A DNA stretch of 64,000 nt from Parapedobacter sp035556095 (lineage in GTDB: Bacteria > Bacteroidota > Bacteroidia > Sphingobacteriales > Sphingobacteriaceae): assembly GCF_035556095.1 (NCBI RefSeq), contig NZ_DATMFT010000003.1:1-64000 (forward strand), given 5' to 3'. Shown piece by piece: positions 8,907-16,483 of this stretch. Position 1 is the stretch's first letter, and each line of letters opens with the position of its first letter. The notes under the pieces are model-generated. The model was not told the DNA's origin, searched no databases, and was given only the letters and a program-made list of their open reading frames with translations. A program made the position numbers and the translations under genes.

Positions 8907-9422
8907 ATGACCTTGAATAATGTAATGCTACGAGCAGCGACGGTAGCAGATTTACCTATTATCCGCCAGTTGGCCCATGATATCTGGTGGCCTACCTACG
9001 GGAGTTATCTCGCCCATGATCAGATCAGCTTGATGCTGGAATTGATTTATTCCGAGCCTGCATTACTGGGGCAGTTTGAAAAGGGACAGTACTTTACCTT
9101 GGCCCTTCGGGATCAAACTGCGGTTGGGTTTGTCGGTTTCCAGCCCAAAATCGGTCAGTCACAGGTCATGCGGATTGAAAAACTCTATGTCACTTCGTCC
9201 GAGCGGGGGAAAGGTACAGGAAAGCTGCTAATCAACCATGTTTCCCAACGGGCGCTCGACGCGGGCTGCTCTGCACTGGAACTGAATGTGAATCGGGATA
9301 ATCCGGCTACGACGTTTTATGGCCGACAGGGGTTCGTTATTGTCGATACGGTGGACATCCCATACCATGGATATATCCTAAACGACTACGTGATGCGGAA
9401 AGAAATAGGGAGCCAAGAATAA
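8907..9422 (+). CDS. GNAT family N-acetyltransferase
   Basis: Acetyl-CoA-dependent N-acetyltransferase of 171 residues. The acetyl-CoA pyrophosphate-binding motif A is IEKLYVTSSERGKGTGKLL, with the R-G-K-G-T-G-K loop at about residues 98-104. Motif B is CSALELNVNRDNPATTFYGRQGFVI, with the typical N-x-x-A-x-x-F-Y-x-x-x-G-F signature. The acceptor is not predictable. It begins 9 nt after the M20 gene and ends the rightward secA cluster. An AT-rich palindrome follows before the next gene. Confidence 0.87.
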   Translation: MTLNNVMLRAATVADLPIIRQLAHDIWWPTYGSYLAHDQISLMLELIYSEPALLGQFEKGQYFTLALRDQTAVGFVGFQPKIGQSQVMRIEKLYVTSSERGKGTGKLLINHVSQRALDAGCSALELNVNRDNPATTFYGRQGFVIVDTVDIPYHGYILNDYVMRKEIGSQE

Positions 9423-9448
9423 AAGTCCCGAATGAAGAGAGATCGATA

Positions 9449-9496
9449 AAATTTCTTTTATATAATGCTCGTTTATATTGCATATAAAAGAAATTT
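9449..9496. repeat. 15-bp perfect inverted repeat upstream of the GH15 gene
   Basis: AAATTTCTTTTATAT (9449-9463) is repeated in inverse at 9482-9496 with an 18-nt spacer. The right arm sits between the -33-like TTG (9478-9480) and the -7 box (9500-9507) of the next promoter. It could be an operator, or the terminator of the acetyltransferase gene; a T-rich tract after the right arm is lacking. Confidence 0.65.
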
Positions 9497-9507
9497 ACCT
9501 AAGTTTG
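9478..9507 (+). promoter_or_regulatory. Promoter of the GH15 gene
   Basis: TTG (9478-9480), 19-nt spacer, TAAGTTTG (9500-9507). Predicted transcription start is near 9512, about 50 nt before ATG 9562. The spacer contains one arm of the palindrome. Confidence 0.6.
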
Positions 9508-9561
9508 AGACACATCGCACTCGCATTTCCATTTTTTTGAAATGTGATTAATAGGATACAT

Positions 9562-11349
9562 ATGGGAAATCGACATGTATATCATAGTGGAGTTATAGGA
9601 AATTGCAGTTACTTGGCACACGTCCAGAAAGACAGCAATGTGTCTTGGTTGTGCTGGCCCTCTTTTGACAGTTCGTTCGTTTTCGGTGGGTTGTTGGACG
9701 CCCAGAAAGGTGGGCGGTTTTCCATCCAGCCGGTGGGCGAATTCACGAGTAAACAATACTATATCGAGAATACTAACGTGCTTCGTACAGAGATAACCAC
9801 GGCGGAAGGCACTTATCGAATTACCGATTTTGCTCCCCGTTTTAGACAATATGAGCGTTACTTCAAGCCGTTAATGCTCGTTAGGAAAATAGAGCCGTTG
9901 TCGGGGCGGCCACGGGTACGGATTATCTGCGAGCCGGTAAGCGCTTACGGCGCACAGACGTACAATAAGTTCCGGGGGAGTAACCATGTCGAATTCAGCA
10001 ATGGTGTTGAGCAGATACGGCTGACGACTGACGTTCCCGTAAGCCACTTTTTCGGTGAGGAGACATTTGTTTTGGGAGGAACCAAGTACCTCGCCCTTAC
10101 TTATGGCCAGCCGCTCGAAGCACCGTTGGAGCGCACCGTTGAACACTTCCTTCGAGAAACTACGAATTATTGGCGTACTTGGATAAAACACGCTACCATA
10201 TCCGCTTTCTATCAGGAGGCTGTCATCCGTTCAGCACTTGCCTTAAAAATCCACCAGTATGAAGACACTGGAGCCATTATTGCGGCAGGCACTACGAGTT
10301 TGCCAGAATATCCCGGTAGCGGCCGCAATTGGGACTACCGCTTCTGCTGGCTGCGCGATAGCTACTATGTTATCACCGCATTAAACCATATCGGCCAGTT
10401 TGAGGAGATGGAACTTTACTCAAATTACATTACGAATATTACCCATGCAGATACGGGCCGGCTACAACCCTTGTATGGAATAAACGGCCAGTCTGAACTG
10501 ACAGAGCAGCTACTGGATAATTTGGCGGGCTACCAAGGTAATAAGCCGGTGCGGATAGGTAACCAAGCCTATGAGCACATTCAGAACGATGTATACGGCC
10601 AGGCGATGATTGCGTTGCTTCCATTGTATACAGACTACCGTTTCGTTTTCAAAGAGCGGTCCGACGCGGGGCGTTGGGTTGATTATATCTTGGAGAAAAT
10701 CGAAAAGACAATCGATGAAAAGGATGCAGGTATCTGGGAGTTTCGGAATTTCGCCAACCACCATTGTTACACCAACCTCTTCCAGTGGGCGGGAAGTGCT
10801 GCTGCACAAAAAATCGGAAAGGTCATCGGCGACCAGCAATTGATTAAGCGTGCGGGAGCATTGATGGAGCGCGCAGCACATTATATCGAATCCTGCTATG
10901 ATGCTGAGCGACAGGTGTATACCAATGCAATGGGAAGTCCGCATTTGGATGCCAGTACGTTGCAGCTGATTATGATGCACTATCTCGACCCCTCATCCGA
11001 GCGGGCGCGCAACCACCTGGCAGCACTCGAAAAGGAGCTGAAGACCCCTGAAGGGCTTTTTTACCGCTATTTGCATTCGGATGATTTCGGCAAGCCTAAG
11101 TCGACATTCCTTATTTGTGCATTTTGGCATGTTGAGGCTCTGGCTTGCGTTGGCCGGGTAGATGAGGCGATTGCAACGTTTGAGAAATTGCTTACTTATG
11201 CGAACCACTTGATGTTATTCAGCGAGGATGTAGATGAGTCTGATGGGAGTCAATGGGGCAATTTCCCCCAAGCGTATAGCCATGTGGGGCTTATGAATGC
11301 GGCGTACCGGATCTCGATGAAACTCGATCGTCCGATTTTTAAGGGTTAG
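9562..11349 (+). CDS. Glycoside hydrolase family 15 protein (trehalase/glucoamylase type)
   Basis: Inverting alpha-glucosidase of about 595 residues. The N-terminal beta-sandwich begins YHSGVIGNCSYLAHV and is followed by CWPSFDSSFVFGGLLD, a hallmark of the bacterial GH15 group. The (alpha/alpha)6 catalytic barrel contains NWDYRFCWLRDSYY, LYGINGQSELTEQ, GIWEFR and the terminal GNFPQAYSHVGLMNAAYR. The neighbour is a trehalose-6-phosphate synthase/phosphatase fusion, so trehalose is the likely substrate; GH15 trehalases are known, but glucoamylase activity is not excluded. No signal peptide, so cytoplasmic. ATG 9562 was chosen over the GTG at 9544. Its last 11 bases overlap the converging otsAB gene. 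Confidence 0.87.
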   Translation: MGNRHVYHSGVIGNCSYLAHVQKDSNVSWLCWPSFDSSFVFGGLLDAQKGGRFSIQPVGEFTSKQYYIENTNVLRTEITTAEGTYRITDFAPRFRQYERYFKPLMLVRKIEPLSGRPRVRIICEPVSAYGAQTYNKFRGSNHVEFSNGVEQIRLTTDVPVSHFFGEETFVLGGTKYLALTYGQPLEAPLERTVEHFLRETTNYWRTWIKHATISAFYQEAVIRSALALKIHQYEDTGAIIAAGTTSLPEYPGSGRNWDYRFCWLRDSYYVITALNHIGQFEEMELYSNYITNITHADTGRLQPLYGINGQSELTEQLLDNLAGYQGNKPVRIGNQAYEHIQNDVYGQAMIALLPLYTDYRFVFKERSDAGRWVDYILEKIEKTIDEKDAGIWEFRNFANHHCYTNLFQWAGSAAAQKIGKVIGDQQLIKRAGALMERAAHYIESCYDAERQVYTNAMGSPHLDASTLQLIMMHYLDPSSERARNHLAALEKELKTPEGLFYRYLHSDDFGKPKSTFLICAFWHVEALACVGRVDEAIATFEKLLTYANHLMLFSEDVDESDGSQWGNFPQAYSHVGLMNAAYRISMKLDRPIFKG

Positions 11350-13555
11350 TGGCTGGGGTTTCGTTGGCCAGTTTCTGAAGCAGGGTGCGCGCGTCTCGTT
11401 GGCGTTTTAGGTAGAACCTCGCAGCCGATACTTCTGTGCCTACTTTGATGGTAAAAGCCTCCCGGGGCAGCACGTGGAACGTATCTTCGTCGGTACGGTC
11501 ATCACCGATCGATAGGATAAAATCATATCGGTTTTCATGAAGGATATCCAATGTTGCTCGTCCTTTGTTCACCTCGGCACTCCGTATTTCCACCACTTTA
11601 TCGCCATCGAGCAGCTGCAGCCCATATGAAGCCGAATAGTCACGTAGACCCTCAATCAATTCGTTTGCACGGAGGGCCCCCAGATCGCGTTGAACTTTGC
11701 GATAATGCCACGCTAGCGAGAAGCTTTTTTCTTCCACGAACGCTCCAGGTGTACGGTCTGCATACGATTCCATGAAGGCCCCTACTTCTTCTTTCCAAGT
11801 ACTGGATAAGCCGCTCTTTAGGCGCCATTCCGAGTCGGGTTCTTTTGTCCAAACGCCGTGCTCTGCAATTAGGCTGTACGGTTTATTTTGGAACCATTTT
11901 TCAAGGGTGCTATGCTTTCTGCCGCTGATGATGACCAAATGGTTGTTGATATCAGTCTCCAGTGTATCAAGCAACCGGTAGAGCTCGTCATCGGGTGATG
12001 CTTTGTCTATATCGTCTTGGAAACCTACTAGCGTGCCATCGTAGTCGAGCAATAGCAGTCTGCTGGCGGCCTCTTTATAGTGGGTGATGATTTGGTCTTC
12101 AATAACCGGTCCGACCAACCTAGCCCTCGTGGTGGATTGTACTCTTTTCGTCTCGTCCAGTCTATTCATAAATAAAGTTGCCCAATGTTGTACTGTAAAT
12201 TTAAATACGATTTGGCGCATGGCTTCCATGCGTTTGTTTACCTCGGCTACCGGCATGTTTAGCGCGGTCAGCAGCGCGTCTTGGATGTCGTTTACATTGT
12301 TTGGGTTAACGATCAGCGCATCGATCAGTTCATTGGCGGCACCTGCCATTTCGCTGAGGATAAGTACACCCGTATGATCGTTACGGCTGGCAATGTACTC
12401 TTTGCTAACCAGGTTCATCCCATCGCGCATAGGGGTCACTAAACAAACGTCAGCGACATTGTATAGTGCCGATATTTCTTCCACAGGGTAGCCATGATAA
12501 AAATAAGCTACTGGGTACCAGTCATAAAAACCGTACTCCGCATTGATGTGGCCGACCAAGCGGTCAATCTGGTCTTTAAGCTCCCGGTATTGAGGAACGG
12601 TGTCTCGTGAGGGTACCACGACCATGTATAACGTCACCCGCTTATGGAACGCTGGGTTTTTTGCAAGAAACAATTCAAAAGCTTCAAGCCGCTGCAAGAT
12701 TCCTTTACTGTAATCCAGGCGGTCTATGGATAGAATGATTTTCTGGTCCTTGAAATTCGATTTTAACTCGGTGACACGCGCCACCACTTTCTCGTTTGAC
12801 GATAGCACGGAAAACCGGTTGCTATCGATACCCATGGGGAACGGCTCAACAACGATGGTACGCCCGTCCACTTCCAGCTTGTTGGAGTTACTGTTGGTAC
12901 CGGTAAGCCGGGTGGCTGAGCTGATAAAATGCCGTACATCATCAAATGTATGGAAGCCGAGTAAATCTGCCCCCAACATTCCCGCTAGCAGTTCTCGACG
13001 CCAAGGAATCAAGCGAAATAGTTCTTGCGAAGGGAATGGGATATGTTGGAAAAAGCCGATGGAAGCATCGGGTAATGCATCCCGGAGCAAGCCGGGGAGC
13101 AACAACAGCTGGTAGTCGTGGACCCAAATGGTATCGTCGGGCCCGGCTACTTTGAGCACGAGGTCTCGGAATTTTTCGTTCACCCGGATGTAGATTTGCC
13201 AATTTTCCAGTTCGTAGACAGCATAGTTGGGCATGTAGTGGAAAATTGGCCATAACACCTCGTTGGAGAACCCCTCGTAAAAGCCTTTTACCTCGCTATT
13301 GTCGAGGAAGATGGGAACGAGCCGTTTCTCTTCCAATAATGCGGTGAAATGAGCTTCCTGTTCAGGGCTGTCGAGGATAATGCCCGGCCAGCCAATCCAC
13401 GTATTCTCACCCTGTGCGTGGATGGAAGCCAGGCCGGTTGCCAAGCCACCTTCACTGGGGTGCAACGCATATCCGTCACCATCTTCTGTTATTTTTATGG
13501 GTAATCGATTGGATACAATAATGGTTTTACTCACAGTATTTGATTTTATATGCAT
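11339..13555 (-). CDS. Bifunctional trehalose-6-phosphate synthase/phosphatase (OtsA-OtsB fusion)
   Basis: Makes trehalose from UDP-glucose and glucose-6-phosphate, then removes the phosphate. The N-terminal GT20 synthase (about residues 1-470) has TIIVSNRLPIKI, the GGLATGL glucose-phosphate loop, WVHDYQLLLLPGLLR, GFFQHIPFPS, DRLDYSKGI and LVTPMRDGMNLVSKEY. The C-terminal HAD phosphatase (about 490-735) has LLLLDYDGTLVGF (nucleophile in DxDGT), VIISGRK and SIGDDRTDEDTF. Fusions of this sort are common in Bacteroidota. The start is uncertain: ATG 13555 is used; an earlier ATG at 13582 or a later GTG just before SKTIIV are possible. It converges on the GH15 gene with an 11-bp overlap, so one locus carries both synthesis and probable breakdown of trehalose. 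Confidence 0.93.
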   Translation of the reverse strand: MHIKSNTVSKTIIVSNRLPIKITEDGDGYALHPSEGGLATGLASIHAQGENTWIGWPGIILDSPEQEAHFTALLEEKRLVPIFLDNSEVKGFYEGFSNEVLWPIFHYMPNYAVYELENWQIYIRVNEKFRDLVLKVAGPDDTIWVHDYQLLLLPGLLRDALPDASIGFFQHIPFPSQELFRLIPWRRELLAGMLGADLLGFHTFDDVRHFISSATRLTGTNSNSNKLEVDGRTIVVEPFPMGIDSNRFSVLSSNEKVVARVTELKSNFKDQKIILSIDRLDYSKGILQRLEAFELFLAKNPAFHKRVTLYMVVVPSRDTVPQYRELKDQIDRLVGHINAEYGFYDWYPVAYFYHGYPVEEISALYNVADVCLVTPMRDGMNLVSKEYIASRNDHTGVLILSEMAGAANELIDALIVNPNNVNDIQDALLTALNMPVAEVNKRMEAMRQIVFKFTVQHWATLFMNRLDETKRVQSTTRARLVGPVIEDQIITHYKEAASRLLLLDYDGTLVGFQDDIDKASPDDELYRLLDTLETDINNHLVIISGRKHSTLEKWFQNKPYSLIAEHGVWTKEPDSEWRLKSGLSSTWKEEVGAFMESYADRTPGAFVEEKSFSLAWHYRKVQRDLGALRANELIEGLRDYSASYGLQLLDGDKVVEIRSAEVNKGRATLDILHENRYDFILSIGDDRTDEDTFHVLPREAFTIKVGTEVSAARFYLKRQRDARTLLQKLANETPATNP

Positions 13556-13657
13556 TGCTTGGCCCATAGGGCGGCACCGCAAAAGCGAGCATGTCAGCCG
13601 GGTTTCAACTGCTCACTAATATAATGATAACGCAACTAACAACCAAAAGTTTGGCGC

Positions 13658-14971
13658 TTACCGCTCCAATTTGGGAACCCGGGTAGGTGTGTCTTTACCC
13701 GACACGATACTCCTCGCCCCCATTGCAATCGCTTGGATGGACGACACGATGTTGTTGATGTCCAGCGTTTCCACCTCGTCTTTAACGGTGTGGTAGTATC
13801 GGTCTTGATCAATCTGTACAGTTGCAAATGTGTGGGCTGGAACGCCCAACGCTGCTAAAGACGCGTTATCACTTCGATAGAATAGATTTTGAGCGGGATA
13901 AGGGTCGGGGTGAAAGGTGAAATCGGTGTTTTCCACGTTCTGCTGCATGATTTTCGCCAGGTTGGACTGATCATAGCCAGTTACGTATAACGAGTTGGGG
14001 CCAAACCGGGAATCTTTGCCGATCATCTCGATGTTAATCATTGCTACCACTTGGTCAGCATTGATTTGCGTTGAGAAATACGTTGACCCTACGAGGCCCA
14101 TTTCTTCAGCTGTAAAAGCGACGAAGAGCAGGGTACGCGCATTATCATTTCGTTTTTTATAATAATTGGCCAGGCTAATGACGGCCGATACGCCGGAGGC
14201 ATCGTCATCGGCTCCATTGGCAACGGAATCCTGGCCTACGGCATCAATAATGCCAATATGGTCATAGTGGGCCGAAAAGATCACATATTCCTGTGGTTTT
14301 GATTTACCCGGTAACATGCCCACCACATTAAACAAGGGTTGCTCTTCAATGCTGTTGGTGAATGCAACGCGGAAGGATGTAGGTATGTTGTTACCCAGTA
14401 CATAAACGATCGACGGGGTCGGGGAAGTGCTATGATGATCCGGCTTGATACGATCGCGCATCAGGAGGTCCCGGTATCGATTAAACAGGTTGGCAAAACT
14501 GGTGTCGATGACGACGATGGCGTCTTTTCCGCCGGTTGCAGCTTCCCGGAAGCGTTGTGCAAAGTCCTCCCCAGCTCCGATTTTAATCAGCGAAACACCG
14601 GGATCGGTATTCCAATTCACGCCGGGCCTATTGCTCGATATAATGATGTGGTCTTGGGGTATCTCTACACCGTCGAACGTCACCTCCCACGTAGCGATGC
14701 GAATTTGCGATACTTCAAATGTCTGCCTGAAATGGGGCTCATCAGCAAAGGGTTGCAGTCCAATCCTAGTGAATTCCGAAGCGATGAAATCGGCAGCGCG
14801 TTCCACCCCGGGTGTAAATGCCGCCCTTCCCTGCATATCGTCTGCCGCGAGGGTATGCAATATCCTTTTCACCTCATTGGTGTCAACCACCCGTTGCGGT
14901 GATTGGCGGGCAGCACATCCCGCTAGTAAACAAAGCGCCAACAAAATCTGGCCTAGCCGTTTAATCATCAC
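13658..14971 (-). CDS. M28 family zinc peptidase, lipoprotein
   Basis: Probable aminopeptidase anchored to the outer or inner membrane. The N-terminus MMIKRLGQILLALCLLAGCAA has a good lipobox (LAGC). The 437-residue product has the M28 catalytic domain at about residues 210-420, with FSAHYDHIG, NGADDDASGVSAVI, VAFTAEEMGLVGS and NIEMIGKDSR; together these supply the His, Asp and Glu ligands of a two-zinc centre. The region before it (about 100-200) looks like the inserted PA-type domain often seen in this family. It is transcribed alone; a -7 box lies 20 nt upstream. Confidence 0.9.
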   Translation of the reverse strand: MMIKRLGQILLALCLLAGCAARQSPQRVVDTNEVKRILHTLAADDMQGRAAFTPGVERAADFIASEFTRIGLQPFADEPHFRQTFEVSQIRIATWEVTFDGVEIPQDHIIISSNRPGVNWNTDPGVSLIKIGAGEDFAQRFREAATGGKDAIVVIDTSFANLFNRYRDLLMRDRIKPDHHSTSPTPSIVYVLGNNIPTSFRVAFTNSIEEQPLFNVVGMLPGKSKPQEYVIFSAHYDHIGIIDAVGQDSVANGADDDASGVSAVISLANYYKKRNDNARTLLFVAFTAEEMGLVGSTYFSTQINADQVVAMINIEMIGKDSRFGPNSLYVTGYDQSNLAKIMQQNVENTDFTFHPDPYPAQNLFYRSDNASLAALGVPAHTFATVQIDQDRYYHTVKDEVETLDINNIVSSIQAIAMGARSIVSGKDTPTRVPKLER

Positions 14972-14990
14972 GTAATCGTTATAATATATT

Positions 14991-14998
14991 CAAATTTA
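14991..14998 (-). promoter_or_regulatory. -7 promoter element of the M28 peptidase gene
   Basis: On the minus strand TAAATTTG matches TAnnTTTG. It ends 19 nt before the ATG at 14971. No clear -33 element. Confidence 0.45.
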
Positions 14999-15043
14999 GA
15001 CAATTTTCCCTACTATCCTGCTTCTTATTTGGTGGATTAGCAC

Positions 15044-15051
15044 TATCTTTG
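15044..15051 (+). promoter_or_regulatory. -7 promoter element before the rhodanese gene
   Basis: TATCTTTG matches TAnnTTTG. A transcript starting near 15056 would have a leader of about 155 nt that contains the short ORF at 15135-15212. No -33 element at the normal distance was found. Confidence 0.45.
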
Positions 15052-15134
15052 GGTACGACAAAGTAAGGCGATGAGCTCGACGTGATTGAAAAAGCGTTAT
15101 TCCCCTTCATGCTTATTTAAAGGAGGCATGACGA

Positions 15135-15212
15135 ATGCTTCGTCACTTAAGGGAGATTTTTCAGACATCACATCGGCTCCATCTGATCATTGAAAATTTA
15201 AATGATAATTAA
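15135..15212 (+). CDS. Short upstream ORF coupled to the rhodanese gene
   Basis: A 25-residue ORF beginning MLRHLREIFQTSHRLH. It has an unusually strong Shine-Dalgarno site for this genome (AAAGGAGG, ending 8 nt before the ATG), and its TAA is followed at once by the rhodanese ATG (TAAATG). The ATG lies in and beside the loop of a 6-bp hairpin, GACGAA-TGC-TTCGTC at 15130-15144. The arrangement is typical of translational coupling. No known family was recognised. An overlapping ATG at 15128 in another frame is too close to the ribosome-binding site to be preferred. Confidence 0.45.
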   Translation: MLRHLREIFQTSHRLHLIIENLNDN

Positions 15213-15527
15213 ATGAAAGCAATCACCGTTGAGGAACTCAAATCGAAAATTGAGAACAATGAAGATTTTCAGTTGATTGACGTACGAGAGGAATTTGAAT
15301 ACGAAACATCCAATATTAATGGGGAACATATTCCTTTGGCTGAAGTGGTACTTGAACAGGATAAAGTATCGCGTGATAAGCCGGTGATTGTTCACTGCCG
15401 TAGTGGCAAGCGGAGTGCCCAAGCCATTATGCTGCTTGAGCGGGAAGGGTTCGATAACCTTTACAACTTGGAGGGGGGAATACTGGCGTGGCGTGATGCG
15501 TTCGACCCGGATATGGAGGTGTATTGA
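15213..15527 (+). CDS. Rhodanese-like domain protein
   Basis: Single-domain sulfurtransferase of 104 residues, cytoplasmic. The active-site loop VHCRSGKRSAQA provides the persulfide-carrying Cys, and the fold markers FQLIDVREEFEYE and LEGGILAWRD are present. Single-domain rhodaneses carry sulfane sulfur between donors and acceptors; the partner here is not clear. The start directly abuts the stop of the 25-codon ORF. A small membrane-protein gene follows after 21 nt. Confidence 0.93.
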   Translation: MKAITVEELKSKIENNEDFQLIDVREEFEYETSNINGEHIPLAEVVLEQDKVSRDKPVIVHCRSGKRSAQAIMLLEREGFDNLYNLEGGILAWRDAFDPDMEVY

Positions 15528-15548
15528 TTTCCGGCACTTACGGCCAAA

Positions 15549-15737
15549 ATGAAGACATATTTCCTATATAACATCTTGCTTAATATCGCGTTGATTCTGA
15601 TGGGACTCGCGGTTTGGGCAGCTTACCAGTCGGGCGAATACCCCATACTGGCCATTACCGTAGCGATCATCGCTATATTAGGTTGGTTGAAATACCGGCT
15701 GTTAAAACAGGTGAGGCAAGGTACCAAAGGTAAGTAA
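15549..15737 (+). CDS. Small two-helix membrane protein
   Basis: Protein of 62 residues with two hydrophobic helices (about residues 5-25 and 31-49) and a basic tail (KYRLLKQVRQGTKGK), suggesting a small inner-membrane protein. It resembles small uncharacterised proteins found widely in Pedobacter-like genomes (possibly DUF6358; from memory, not checked). It probably shares a transcript with the rhodanese gene. It converges with comB, leaving two bases between the stops. Confidence 0.65.
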   Translation: MKTYFLYNILLNIALILMGLAVWAAYQSGEYPILAITVAIIAILGWLKYRLLKQVRQGTKGK

Positions 15738-15739
15738 CC

Positions 15740-16474
15740 TTATTGCGCAGCAGGCATATATTCGGGTAGACAGACCAGTTTACCTTTTTTCATCACCGGT
15801 ATCGCCGTTACGAGATCCTCCTGCAGGCAGAAGGCAATGTCTTCTTCGATGCGAAGGTGTTTCATGCGCTTGCTATGAGAAGCTTTAGCCAGGAATGCCC
15901 CGAGGTTATCCCGGGCATTGAGATAGAGGCTTCGTGCGGCATTCGCTGCATCGTCCAGTTCCACTCCGCTGGCTTCGAGCCGATCAACCACAGCACCGGC
16001 GAAAACGGTGTCTTCCAGGCTCATGTGGTTCTTCCATCCCGCGCAGACCAACAGCACGTGGCCGTCCTGTTTTCTTAGCCAATGGGTAAGGGAACTGATG
16101 TTTAGAAACGAGCCCATTACCACCGTTTTTGCGTTTTTACAAAGGTTGATGGCTCGGGTTCCGTTCGTTGTAGTCAATACCACCGTCTTTCCTGCTACTT
16201 TCTCAGGCGTATAGGAAAAGGGTGAATTACCGAAATCAAACCCATCCACTACCGCACCGTCGCGCTCGGCAGCCAACAAGTAGCCTTTTTCCTTATAAGC
16301 CAAGCATTCATCTATTTCGGCAACAGGGATAATGGCACGCGCGCCGTTTGCCAATCCATAGCACATGGAAGACGAGGCTCGGAAAATATCAATCACTACG
16401 GCCGTTGTATTATCCGCGTCATAAAGCGGCAGCAATGCGGGGCTTAGGCATACGTTCACACTTTTTAGTGCCAT
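15740..16474 (-). CDS. 2-phosphosulfolactate phosphatase family protein (ComB)
   Basis: Mg-dependent phosphatase family named for the second step of coenzyme M synthesis, which yields 3-sulfolactate. The 244-residue product is of full length and has conserved segments VVIDIFRASSSMCYGLANGA, LLAAERDGAVVDGFDFGNSP, VLTTTNGTRAI and LEDTVFAGAVVDRL. Bacteroidota lack methanogenesis, so the true substrate may be another sulfonate precursor, for example in sulfonolipid metabolism; that is inference. It starts 9 nt after the gcvT stop and is probably cotranscribed with it. Confidence 0.88.
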   Translation of the reverse strand: MALKSVNVCLSPALLPLYDADNTTAVVIDIFRASSSMCYGLANGARAIIPVAEIDECLAYKEKGYLLAAERDGAVVDGFDFGNSPFSYTPEKVAGKTVVLTTTNGTRAINLCKNAKTVVMGSFLNISSLTHWLRKQDGHVLLVCAGWKNHMSLEDTVFAGAVVDRLEASGVELDDAANAARSLYLNARDNLGAFLAKASHSKRMKHLRIEEDIAFCLQEDLVTAIPVMKKGKLVCLPEYMPAAQ

Positions 16475-16483
16475 TTGTTTCGG

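Noticed and set aside
14339..14902. 187-residue ORF antisense to the M28 peptidase gene
   Set aside because: Shadow frame with no domain or promoter.
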